Shown here: piece by piece, positions 13,401-21,067 of the stretch
Layout: each line of letters starts with the position of its first letter
How positions within the stretch are numbered: position 1 is the first letter of the stretch
Virus record (IMG/VR): IMGVR_UViG_3300031673_000078
Span: 1 to 50,072 of that record
Strand: one strand, 5' to 3'
Source of the DNA: a virus
DNA: 50,072 nt
Position numbers and translations under genes: made by a program
The notes under the pieces: model-generated
What the model was told of the DNA's origin: nothing
Databases searched by the model: none
What the model saw: only the letters and a program-made list of their open reading frames with translations

Positions 13401-15376
13401 TGGGAAAACTTCCTCATTATTTCAATCTGCTTCTTGGTATCAATATCTGCAGTCGTCCCAAGAACCTTCTTATCTTTATCTCTTCCGACATTCATAAACC
13501 AAAACGGATCCTTTTGCTGCTCAGGTTCATCAGTAAACTTCTTCATTATCCTAACTGCGTCCTCAGTATCAATCGCTTCTCCACCCATCAGAAGAGCACT
13601 CATCACAGATCCAGCCACTGCATCAGCTAAGTCCTTACTGCCCTTGAGCACGACATCTTTCAAACTACCGTCATTCAGGAACTCAATATCCTTCACCATA
13701 TTCGGATGATCAATCTTCTGCGTGTTCCTGTCGTACTCCAAATGTTTCAATTCAAAGTGAAGGAACTCATGCTTATGACATACCCATCGCTTCTCAAACA
13801 CAAGGTTCCTGAAGTTCATATACGGCTTGATGTCCTTATCCACTGACAAGTAATCCGCATTGATGCCAGCCTTCGAGAGGATCTGAATCGTATCCTCGGA
13901 TGCCAATCTCAAATCGATTGTAAACTTGGCAATGTTAAACCCAATCTGATTAAGATCTAGGATCATCTTCCTAACCTTATGAATCGGGATCTTATCGTGA
14001 GACCTTGCCTTAATCCTCATCACCCACTCTGTCTCAATAATCGGAGCCTTCTGCTGAATAACCGTGCCGTCTTCCTTCTCCACGTTGGTCATCGCCCACC
14101 CATTGATATAGGAGCAGGCCAGACCTAAAGCATCGGTAGTAAATGCTATATCACAATGAATGTATCGCTGTTCACTCTTGTGCTTCCGCATCTTCGTAAA
14201 GTCCAGATAGCTGACGAAATGAACATCATCTTCCAGCCCGACCTCGATTGTAGGATACCTGACTGGATCTTCCTTAGCTGCGTCATAGCATTCATTGAGG
14301 AATCTCTCTGACGGAAACAACTTGGATTTCCTAATACCACCAACAGATCGGCCAGCGATATCTCTCAGAGCTCCAACGATATCTCTCTCAAAGTAATCCT
14401 TGTACTCCACTGGGATATCAATGATCTCGAATCCTTCTTTCCTCGCCTTATCTACTTCCTCTGGACGGTTAATGATCTCAGGGGTATTGTATTGATCCCC
14501 AACCTTCACCTGAAACTTCACACCGCTGTAGTTGTGACTGGGCTTGGCATCATAAAGGGCAACGTCTGCGACATAGATTCGACCATACTCTTTCTCTTTC
14601 TCAACGAATGTTTCAATGAAAGACATCTCATCCTGCTTGGATGACACAAGGAAGAACTTTGCCATCGTGTGTCCCTTAATAACGAAACGAGATTCAAAAC
14701 GACGAACGGTTGCTTCATAGGCTTTGATGATGCGGATCTTCTGTTTCTCTGATTCAATCGGTGAATCCACTTCATCCATCACGGCACAGATAACGTGCTC
14801 TCCAACGTTACCAAATCCTCTGGCGTATGGAGAAGCCAGCGTATAGCTGAACAAGGGGAGGTCAACTTCCTGGGCAAGTCTCCCCTTTATGATACCACCG
14901 TTCTCCAGGAACCACGGAGAGCGTAGGAGAAGCGTCTGCAGCATTTGGAATCCTCTTGACTCAGATAGGGATTTGGTGAGGTTGAAGAAGGTGACGTTCA
15001 TCTTACCAGACGGCGACAACTGAAACTGTGACCAGGGATCTTTCAAACACATCACCCGATACATCACATAGGCTGTGCCCAGGTATGACGTGAACGTCTT
15101 CCCTGTTCCGATTGATCCCGTCAGAACCACAAGAAACTTATCGTCCTTACGAAACATCTCGATGAGATGATGATCCCAAATCTTATAAATCATCTTCCCA
15201 TTACCAGTCGATGCGCCAAGATATCTTGGATCGGAAATGAACTGCTTAATACTGACTGGCTTCTCACGATAATATGTCTTGTGAAATTCTCCGAGATAAG
15301 AGTTTATGTATTCCTTTTCAGCCTTTGTCAGTGGTTTCTTCAGTGGGCTGTCCAGGTTTTCCAGATTTATTTCCAT
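13397..15376 (-). CDS. Terminase large subunit, 659 aa
   Basis: The packaging motor pumps DNA into the capsid and cuts it. Walker A is LTGSIGTGKT (87-94), Walker B with catalytic Glu is AVMDEVDS (199-205), and a coupling motif with LVSSKQDE follows. The C-terminal RNase H-like nuclease shows Asp residues in HCDIAFTTDALGLA, in KFTIDLRLASED and in GSKDLADAVAGS. Length is normal for the family. AAAGGAAA precedes the ATG, which lies within the end of the upstream gene. Confidence 0.9.
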   Translation of the reverse strand: MEINLENLDSPLKKPLTKAEKEYINSYLGEFHKTYYREKPVSIKQFISDPRYLGASTGNGKMIYKIWDHHLIEMFRKDDKFLVVLTGSIGTGKTFTSYLGTAYVMYRVMCLKDPWSQFQLSPSGKMNVTFFNLTKSLSESRGFQMLQTLLLRSPWFLENGGIIKGRLAQEVDLPLFSYTLASPYARGFGNVGEHVICAVMDEVDSPIESEKQKIRIIKAYEATVRRFESRFVIKGHTMAKFFLVSSKQDEMSFIETFVEKEKEYGRIYVADVALYDAKPSHNYSGVKFQVKVGDQYNTPEIINRPEEVDKARKEGFEIIDIPVEYKDYFERDIVGALRDIAGRSVGGIRKSKLFPSERFLNECYDAAKEDPVRYPTIEVGLEDDVHFVSYLDFTKMRKHKSEQRYIHCDIAFTTDALGLACSYINGWAMTNVEKEDGTVIQQKAPIIETEWVMRIKARSHDKIPIHKVRKMILDLNQIGFNIAKFTIDLRLASEDTIQILSKAGINADYLSVDKDIKPYMNFRNLVFEKRWVCHKHEFLHFELKHLEYDRNTQKIDHPNMVKDIEFLNDGSLKDVVLKGSKDLADAVAGSVMSALLMGGEAIDTEDAVRIMKKFTDEPEQQKDPFWFMNVGRDKDKKVLGTTADIDTKKQIEIMRKFSQ

Positions 15377-16079
15377 TCAACTTTTCCTTTAATTGTTCGT
15401 CATCGAGAAGTCTATACTCAAGTTTCTTAATGACTCTCTCCGCATCCATTGGATCAAGCTGCCCAAACTCCTGAAAGATTTCTTTCCGATCTCCACTCTT
15501 GTCGGTAACAATTAAAACATTTGGCTTATACGCAGTGAATCCTCCTGGGGGTGGTGCTACTGGCAATGCCTCTCCTGCCTTTGCCACGAATCCAAGTTTG
15601 GTCGCAGCGTCAATAATGGCGAGAAACTCATCGAGTCTCTGTTTACATATCTTTAATTCCAGTTCAGCAATCATTGGCCGATCCCAAACCTTCGTGTAAC
15701 ATCCTTTCCTACATAAAAGACAAAACACTTTCTCCGTGATCTCCTCTTGTTGCTTATCCTTCTGACCTGGAGCGGTAGCTTTCACTGGAGAATCACAGCA
15801 CATAGAAACATCAAGCTGGTCACGCCCCATCATCCTACCGAGAATGTCGTTGTATTGTCTGAGATTTGCACGATGATAGAACGTGATGTTCTTGTAGATG
15901 TTCCAAGCAACTGCATCTCTATAGCCGTCGAACTTGAGCTTGAGACAATCCGTAACTCTTCGGATGTATCCAAGATCGTACTTCGTCTCTCTCTGAACCT
16001 TCAGGAGATCGCCACCGTGACGCTCCCAGGACTCTTGAATCTTCTCGTGAATCACAAACTTATCTAACGAATCATTCAT
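15318..16079 (-). CDS. Candidate small terminase subunit, 253 aa
   Basis: It lies immediately upstream of the large subunit, overlapping it by 59 bases. Residues about 12-42 (ESWERHGGDLLKVQRETKYDLGYIRRV) look like an HTH of the kind used by small terminases to recognise the packaging site. The middle has a CLLC-type knuckle (about residue 119) that could bind zinc, and the tail is Pro/Gly/Thr-rich. The assignment rests on position plus the HTH-like region. Confidence 0.55.
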   Translation of the reverse strand: MNDSLDKFVIHEKIQESWERHGGDLLKVQRETKYDLGYIRRVTDCLKLKFDGYRDAVAWNIYKNITFYHRANLRQYNDILGRMMGRDQLDVSMCCDSPVKATAPGQKDKQQEEITEKVFCLLCRKGCYTKVWDRPMIAELELKICKQRLDEFLAIIDAATKLGFVAKAGEALPVAPPPGGFTAYKPNVLIVTDKSGDRKEIFQEFGQLDPMDAERVIKKLEYRLLDDEQLKEKLNGNKSGKPGQPTEETTDKG

Positions 16080-16100
16080 ATCATTTCCCCGAAAAAAGAC

Positions 16101-16131
16101 AAAAAGCCTCGGATGGGTAGTCCGAGGCTTT
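16101..16131 (-). terminator. Strong intrinsic terminator
   Basis: An 11-bp perfect stem AAAGCCTCGGA/TCCGAGGCTTT (16103-16113 with 16121-16131) around a 7-base loop. On the minus strand it runs into TTTTTGTC and a second T-run. It ends the transcript of the gene at 16194 and separates it from the terminase operon. Confidence 0.88.
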
Positions 16132-16177
16132 GGTTGTCTTCGTAATACGCTTCATTAACATAATCAATCTTTGGTTG

Positions 16178-16196
16178 TGATTAACTATGTTAATCA
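16178..16196. repeat. Inverted repeat TGATTAAC-3-GTTAATCA
   Basis: Perfect 8-bp arms (16178-16185 and 16189-16196) around the stop codon of the gene at 16194. A related half-site with TTAACATAATC occurs about 25 bases away. Possible operator, or hairpin in the 3' untranslated RNA. Confidence 0.6.
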
Positions 16197-16526
16197 GGCA
16201 GTTTTGTTTATGTCATCAATAAGAGACTCCACTCTTTGGAGAAGTCGATTTGGAACCATCTGAGACTCACGGCAGCATTTACGGAGGAACCCTGCATCCG
16301 TATCTTCAAGCAAAACTTCTTCAGACTTCGCCTTCACTGCTTCATCCATCACTCCAACGATTCGATAATATTGATTCCTCTCATCCTGCTTCAATCCGTT
16401 TCTGGAGTAAGCATGGATGATATTATGAATCACGACAGAGACAAGTTCCTGCGGTGAGCGTTGTGCATCCTGCGGTGGAAGATCAAGACCTTCAAGATCA
16501 ACTGTGAACTTTAATGTTTTTGACAT
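16194..16526 (-). CDS. Hypothetical protein, 110 aa
   Basis: Acidic, mostly helical protein starting MSKTLKFTVDLEGL behind AAGGAGAAGGCA. A segment like IIHAYSRNGLKQDERNQYYR may pack as a helical pair. Two adjacent cysteines (KCCRES) in the second half. Last gene before the strong terminator. Function unknown. Confidence 0.72.
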   Translation of the reverse strand: MSKTLKFTVDLEGLDLPPQDAQRSPQELVSVVIHNIIHAYSRNGLKQDERNQYYRIVGVMDEAVKAKSEEVLLEDTDAGFLRKCCRESQMVPNRLLQRVESLIDDINKTA

Positions 16527-16550
16527 TGCCTTCTCCTTATTGGTTTGTTG

Positions 16551-17039
16551 TTAGTCTTCTACGATTGCTCTTACATCTTTTTCCCCCATCATCTTTACGA
16601 TATGCCTTCCCCCGTCAGAGCCAATCAAATGCCTCTCCCAGGGAACCGTCTTATCATAAATGACTCTTTGCCCAGGCTTCAGGAACGTGGGGTAAAACCG
16701 TCCCTTTGGACACCAGTAACCTTCCCCAACTTCGAGGACGGTTCCAACTTCTTTATCAAGCTGCATCGTATCTCTCACGAAATCAGGAAGATGAAGAACA
16801 CCCTTCAACTTATCCTCAACTCGATCCTGATAAAGAAACACAACGTCTCGAACTCCACGAATCGAGAAGTGAAGATTCCCACAAAGCATACACTTGAATG
16901 GAATATCATACTTCTCTAAAAGCTCAACCATCTCTTTGTTGCAGGATTCATACGAGTTCGTTCCTTCTCTCCCCGAATAAACCTGCACATAACCACCACA
17001 CACTTCGCACTTATGAATCTCTCTGCCATCAGCTTCCAT
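16551..17039 (-). CDS. GroES/Cpn10-like protein with N-terminal zinc finger, 162 aa
   Basis: Residues 10-55 carry two knuckles, CEVCGG and CMLCG. The C-terminal half reads like a Cpn10 barrel: GTVLEVGEGYW, then LKPGQRVIYDKTVPW, HIVKMMGEKDVRAIVED at the end, matching the family order of a G-V-gly loop, a GDxVLY-type strand and a final DVLAI strand. Co-chaperonins cap the GroEL cage; phage versions help fold capsid protein. The zinc module is unusual for this family. ATG 17039 follows GGAGGGAGCTGAG. Confidence 0.66.
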   Translation of the reverse strand: MEADGREIHKCEVCGGYVQVYSGREGTNSYESCNKEMVELLEKYDIPFKCMLCGNLHFSIRGVRDVVFLYQDRVEDKLKGVLHLPDFVRDTMQLDKEVGTVLEVGEGYWCPKGRFYPTFLKPGQRVIYDKTVPWERHLIGSDGGRHIVKMMGEKDVRAIVED

Positions 17040-17040
17040 C

Positions 17041-17406
17041 TCAGCTCCCTCCATCTAATATGATCTCAAGATAAAATGTGAAGTCACAATAATCACACAT
17101 CTTTTTCATATGACCCGTGTGATTTGCGTGACCGCCATACTCTTTGCAAACTGAACACTCAGCCTCAGCACACAGATCCTTCGGGAAAAAACCCTGGGCA
17201 AAGTCGTGGGAGAATGCCATCGCCTTCATCTTCATCGGAGTCAAGGTCAGAAGGAAAGCCTCAATGTAAGCACACTTCGCCTCCAAAACCATCTTCTCAA
17301 GTTTGGAATGGTTCTCTGGAAAATAACGCTTATTCCAATCCTCAAGATCGAACCCACCTTCAATGGCTTTTCTAATTGCATTTTCCCACACAACTTTATG
17401 CTCCAT
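17041..17406 (-). CDS. Cys/His-rich hypothetical protein, 121 aa
   Basis: N-terminus MEHKVVWENAIRKAIEGG is helical. The middle has a repeated-methionine segment, and the C-terminal third carries C-x5-CxxC, HxxH and CDYC in tight spacing, suggesting a zinc cluster. FSHDFAQGFF is a motif I have seen in a small phage family. Start chosen at 17406 behind GAGGAGG; the ORF extends six codons upstream. Function unknown. Confidence 0.7.
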   Translation of the reverse strand: MEHKVVWENAIRKAIEGGFDLEDWNKRYFPENHSKLEKMVLEAKCAYIEAFLLTLTPMKMKAMAFSHDFAQGFFPKDLCAEAECSVCKEYGGHANHTGHMKKMCDYCDFTFYLEIILDGGS

Positions 17407-17596
17407 CTGTTTTTTCCTCCTCATTCACTTCAAGGAAATTCAGGATTTCTTTCTCGGCTGCAGCAATCGGACTTTGATTCCCAACAACCTTCCTAACCTC
17501 CCTGAATTCATTCGCAAGCTCTTGCTTGTCAATCAGCCCAGCTTTGACCAGTGCCTTCGCCAATGCAAGATTAAACGCTACTAAGATCGATGTCAT
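17396..17596 (-). CDS. Small helical protein, 66 aa
   Basis: Starts MTSILVAFNLALAKALVKAG, an amphipathic helix, then an acidic C-terminus (NEEEKTDG). ATG 17596 overlaps the upstream TGA (ATGA). Overlaps the next gene by 11 bases. Function unknown. Confidence 0.68.
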   Translation of the reverse strand: MTSILVAFNLALAKALVKAGLIDKQELANEFREVRKVVGNQSPIAAAEKEILNFLEVNEEEKTDGA

Positions 17597-18366
17597 TTCT
17601 CCTCCTTCTTTGGAAGGACATCTGGAAGCTCGTAGGTCTTATTGAGCTTCAGATCCTTCTTACTTAAAGACAATTTCTTAACAATATCCTGAAAGCGGAG
17701 ATCATCGAACTCATCTTCCCAGTCACACACGAAATAATACTTATCACAGTCGTCGATCCTGCCGAAGCAAATTGGATCCTTCTCCCTCTCGACTCGTTCC
17801 TTCTTGGTCTCAAGGACACTCTGTTGCTTGATATCCAGATGCACAATGACATAGCTATCGAAGAGCTTCCTCTCCATTGCGCTTTTGATTTTTGCTGCTG
17901 GTTTCTCTGGAATGATTCGAGCGAAGTTTTTAATCGGGGTAATCTTGAGGTCTCCTTTGATCTGGTAACGAAACTTATTCAGGATATCCTCAGTGACAAA
18001 CATATTGTATCCACAGGCCCACATCGCTGACTCTCTGGCTATCGTGTAATACTGGCGAATACATTCATCCGAAAGTGCTTCCTGGCCGAGCTTGGAGTAT
18101 TTCTCAGAGAGTTCTTCGAGCTTGCTCAACCGCTCTTTGAACTTCATTCGCTCCACCATCTTCATCTTGCTCTTCACATACTTGAAGTAAAGCCTGGGAT
18201 GAATGCCTTCCTTCGTCTTCTTCTCAACTCCATCAATACCAACGTGAGGAGTCTCAACACTCCACGATCTCATCGAATGCCAGCCAGATGTAGAAGCTGT
18301 TCCGCCATCATCCTGGAGGTTGTACTGCACTCGGTAAATCTGATCGCCTGTTGCTCCGTCAACCAT
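17593..18366 (-). CDS. Hypothetical protein, 257 aa
   Basis: One of the larger genes here with no recognised domain. It begins MVDGATGDQIYRVQYNLQDD behind GGGGAGG at good spacing. A central helical stretch (residues about 80-120) is followed by an acidic alpha/beta part with repeated aromatic residues (DKYYFVCDWEDEFDD). No nuclease, ATPase or HTH motif is evident. It lies in the same block as the GroES-like protein. Confidence 0.7.
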   Translation of the reverse strand: MVDGATGDQIYRVQYNLQDDGGTASTSGWHSMRSWSVETPHVGIDGVEKKTKEGIHPRLYFKYVKSKMKMVERMKFKERLSKLEELSEKYSKLGQEALSDECIRQYYTIARESAMWACGYNMFVTEDILNKFRYQIKGDLKITPIKNFARIIPEKPAAKIKSAMERKLFDSYVIVHLDIKQQSVLETKKERVEREKDPICFGRIDDCDKYYFVCDWEDEFDDLRFQDIVKKLSLSKKDLKLNKTYELPDVLPKKEEK

Positions 18367-18368
18367 AA

Positions 18369-18641
18369 TTACCTCCCCTTCTTGTCTTTGAGTTCATAAA
18401 GACCAAGACGAGACTTTGGTATCATAAAGAACTTTGTCCCGTCAAAAAGAGCCTTCGTTTCTTTCTTTGAACGATTTGAGATGTTCTCATCCCCCAGGAA
18501 GCATTGAACGGCATTGTAATATGCCTTCTCAACCTCAGCCAGCTCCTGAACCATCTGGAACCGCTTGTGCCACAGATTTTCCACGCTCATTTTACCTATC
18601 CCTCCCATCTTAACTGTCGTTCTTATTCTCGGTTTCTCCAT
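18369..18641 (-). CDS. Hypothetical protein, 90 aa
   Basis: ATG 18641 follows AAGGAGGATGGG, preferred to an upstream in-frame start. The N-terminus is basic with a Gly-rich turn (MEKPRIRTTVKMGGIGKM), then a helix with LAEVEKAYYNAVQCFLG. Function unknown. Confidence 0.68.
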   Translation of the reverse strand: MEKPRIRTTVKMGGIGKMSVENLWHKRFQMVQELAEVEKAYYNAVQCFLGDENISNRSKKETKALFDGTKFFMIPKSRLGLYELKDKKGR

Positions 18642-18675
18642 CCCATCCTCCTTAAAATACAACTATGGATTGTAT

Positions 18676-18996
18676 TTAGCTACCCAATATCAATGGTTTA
18701 ATAAAGTGAAAGAACAACTGAACAGAAAAGACCAGCCAACAAATCAGCATTGTCCAAACCCTCCACAGCTTCACCTTCTTCTGCACTTCGATACGAATGT
18801 TCTGAGATACTGTTTTGTCGGTGAAGATTTTACTGAGCAGCTCCCCGATCAACACCGAAGCCAAAACAATCATCCAGAAATAACTGATGAAGTTATCTGC
18901 CATACCCCAGGTAACAACGATCATAACAGTGGGAAGGACGAATAAAGCTGCAGCACAGGTCAACCCGTCAATGATGGTTCTTACGATCTTGTTCAT
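18676..18996 (-). CDS. Membrane protein with three to four TM segments, 106 aa
   Basis: Hydrophobic segments around residues 8-30, 38-58 and 80-100, with positively charged loops (KKVKLWR). AAGGAG precedes the ATG, which is the first start codon after the 512-base structured interval. Phage membrane proteins of this sort may be holins, superinfection proteins or transport modifiers; no specific signature seen. Confidence 0.68.
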   Translation of the reverse strand: MNKIVRTIIDGLTCAAALFVLPTVMIVVTWGMADNFISYFWMIVLASVLIGELLSKIFTDKTVSQNIRIEVQKKVKLWRVWTMLICWLVFSVQLFFHFIKPLILGS

Positions 18997-19508
18997 ATGT
19001 TCTCCTTATTGTTATGTTCTTTGAAAGTTCCCCCACATCAGGAAGCCTGAAAAGTTCTGAATGGAAAATAGAAAACGCAACTTGCTCCAGGTCATTCTCG
19101 TCAGCATTACGCCGTTGAGTTACATCCTTACTATCTTGGATCTTTCTGTCTTGAGGCGAGTAACCTTACTTCCTTAAAATCTTAATGCTTTAGCCTTGAA
19201 AGGTTAATGGTCTCATAGACCAGATTCGAGATTTCAAGTCTCGTCTGATATAGCAATGTAAATTCCCGAAGGAATTGTTGTCTGAATAACGAATCAGTGT
19301 CGTCTACTTTTGCTCAGTTTTAGTATCTCTGCGTGTGAAACTTTTTCAAAGAACAATAATTGGTAGGGACATTTAACGATGCTGCCCCATTATCGAAGGT
19401 TGTTTGAGTACGATGTAAAGTCAGCAGATGTGCACTCCACACTCCCTTGTCGCACCCCTTCCTGTCAGTTTGGCACCCGATTCCTTAACGGGTTGGACAC
19501 TCTTTGGG
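18997..19508 (-). ncRNA. 512-nt non-coding interval with many hairpins: candidate structured RNA
   Basis: No ORF of useful size is present, yet the minus strand is rich in inverted repeats: ACCCG/CGGGT (19475-19493), AATTCC-TTCG-GGAATT with a UUCG tetraloop (19261-19276), CGAGA/TCTCG (about 19227-19243), GGTCT/AGACC (about 19210-19222), ATCC/GGAT nested in GTTAC/GTAAC (about 19120-19165), and TCAGG/CCTGA near the 3' end. In a genome where genes overlap, such a gap suggests function. It may be a stand-alone RNA or the leader of the membrane-protein gene. Confidence 0.5.
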
Positions 19509-20036
19509 TTAGTCAACCAACGAAGTAATTGCGTTCACTACCTCAAGTGTTGAATCAATAACCCCAACTTCGGAGCGGTAAAGCTCCACGTTCTTATCCC
19601 TGGTCACGGGATCATAATAGCGTCTGATCTTGACCTCCTGCTTCTCCCCCGTGCTGGTAGGAACAGTCCCTTCCCTCAGCCCACGGTCTCCAATCCCAGC
19701 CCACATCTGTCTCTCCAGCTCGGAAAGATCCCGACGGCGGTGAATCCATTCTGCAATGGACTTCGTGACCTGGACATCTCCCAACCGAATAGCTACTTCC
19801 GTAACCAGATTGGTCTTCTGGATCGAGATACGCAGTTCCAGAATCTTCTTCAGAATGTCACTGTGAGCTTGAATCCACTCACTGATCTGTTCCTTCTGCC
19901 TATCACCATAGACAGCGGTTTCGTGCGATTGATCCGCACAATAGGTCGCAACCTTCTTACGAATATCCGAAGCCTTGATTTGAAGATCCTTGATCTGTTT
20001 CATCGCTTCGATTAACTTTACTTTTCTAAGTTCCAT
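19509..20036 (-). CDS. Hypothetical coiled-coil protein, DIP1984-like, 175 aa
   Basis: N-terminal helical region (MELRKVKLIEAMKQIKDLQI) and later LRISIQKTNLVTEVAIRLGD resemble DIP1984/septicolysin-family proteins, which have the same helix, paired TN and basic-helix order. The C-terminal part contains RRYYDP and a strand-rich end. The family has no assigned biochemical role. Sits just upstream of the non-coding interval; its ATG is one base after the RuvC stop. Confidence 0.6.
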   Translation of the reverse strand: MELRKVKLIEAMKQIKDLQIKASDIRKKVATYCADQSHETAVYGDRQKEQISEWIQAHSDILKKILELRISIQKTNLVTEVAIRLGDVQVTKSIAEWIHRRRDLSELERQMWAGIGDRGLREGTVPTSTGEKQEVKIRRYYDPVTRDKNVELYRSEVGVIDSTLEVVNAITSLVD

Positions 20037-20037
20037 C

Positions 20038-20496
20038 TTATGCTCCTTTAGTGTTTATTCTTTTTCCGTATTCAGCCAAAAGTATTGAATCGGAATATTC
20101 CCATTCTTTCTTCTTTGTTGGATTCCAATTCGGAAACATCCTTCTTGCCACAAGATAAGAACGTTCCTTCCCTTCACCAGGGGCACCAAGCAACATAACC
20201 TTTGTCCAAGTTCTGGAGTGCACAACTTGGTAAGGAATCTTTGTCGCAGCCAATGCCATCAACCACATCCCGTATCCTTTTCCGAATGTAAACATCGAAA
20301 CGACTCCCTGCTTCGGCATTGCCTGGGCTCTCTCGATCAGGCAGAAAGAATCATCTTTGTATCGATTCAAAAGATCAAACATCCCAGTAGCATCATATTC
20401 ATCATTACAGATAGGCGTAGGATAGACAGTGACAATCCCATTATCTATAACGGAAACAGAACCTTTCTTCCCTGGATCAATCCCTATGAATAACAT
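20038..20496 (-). CDS. RuvC-like Holliday junction resolvase, 152 aa
   Basis: RNase H-fold resolvases cut four-way DNA junctions. The first catalytic Asp is in FIGIDPGKKGS, Glu in LIERAQAMPKQG, and the C-terminal acidic site in YSDSILLAEYG. The middle segment (MFTFGKGYGMWLMAL) is typical of the phage/RuvC-like group. Placed directly beside the SbcDC-type gene, consistent with recombination or resolving branched DNA before packaging. Confidence 0.82.
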   Translation of the reverse strand: MLFIGIDPGKKGSVSVIDNGIVTVYPTPICNDEYDATGMFDLLNRYKDDSFCLIERAQAMPKQGVVSMFTFGKGYGMWLMALAATKIPYQVVHSRTWTKVMLLGAPGEGKERSYLVARRMFPNWNPTKKKEWEYSDSILLAEYGKRINTKGA

Positions 20497-20555
20497 AATG
20501 CACCTGGATTCTTTAGTCGTTCAACAGCTTCCATTCCGCAAAACACACACTTCAT
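20484..20555 (-). CDS. Possible 23-aa zinc peptide
   Basis: MKCVFCGMEAVERLKNPGAL, containing CVFC and one more Cys, with the ATG overlapping the upstream TGA (TGATG) and 13 bases overlapping RuvC. This arrangement matches the other small genes here. It may be a truncated form of a longer zinc finger. Low confidence because of length. Confidence 0.38.
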   Translation of the reverse strand: MKCVFCGMEAVERLKNPGALCYS

Positions 20556-21067
20556 CACTTATTCCTCCCGAACACGAAGTTGTCGATACTAAAGAAGTTC
20601 GGCAAGCTCGTCGTGAGAATATTAAGATCCAGAAAATTTACAATCGGCGGAGCGAAGCGTCCGTCAAATCTCCACCCCGATACGAGGATGCGCTTTGCAT
20701 CAGACTCGTCTACAATTTCCTTTACGATAACCATTTTCTTCTTAATCCACTTCGGCTTCGCTGTCCCATCATCCTTGACCAAAAAGGAATCAGCCTTCTC
20801 CCCCTTGTCATCAAACACTGCGATGCTATCCTGGGATACCATCGACAACCCGAAGTATGCGTCTTTATCAAACTTCTCATCAACAACTTCCAGCACTCTG
20901 TTCTTCACCCAGCCATTCCAATCCGTTGGAATTTGAAATGCTGTCTTCCCACTATCGTAGGAATCGATGGCAAAGTCAGATATTCCTGTCTCCAACGCCA
21001 CATCTTCGATATCGGAATCTTTTCCACGAACAATGATTTCGATATACTGCGGTTTAATAATCACCAT
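20555..21067 (-). CDS. Hypothetical protein, 170 aa
   Basis: Start MVIIKPQYIEIIVRG at 21067, in TGATG overlap with the SbcDC gene. Acidic first half, Lys-rich middle (AKPKWIKKKMVIVKEIV), then WRFDGRFAPPIVNF. No cysteine pairs. Placed between the nuclease subunits and the resolvase, so a role in DNA processing is plausible but no motif supports it. Confidence 0.65.
   Translation of the reverse strand: MVIIKPQYIEIIVRGKDSDIEDVALETGISDFAIDSYDSGKTAFQIPTDWNGWVKNRVLEVVDEKFDKDAYFGLSMVSQDSIAVFDDKGEKADSFLVKDDGTAKPKWIKKKMVIVKEIVDESDAKRILVSGWRFDGRFAPPIVNFLDLNILTTSLPNFFSIDNFVFGRNK

Noticed and set aside
19201-19300. Possible tRNA-Ser (UGA) on the minus strand
   Set aside because: An anticodon-like arm and a variable-arm-like hairpin are visible, but no acceptor stem, T arm with TTCRA loop or CCA can be matched.
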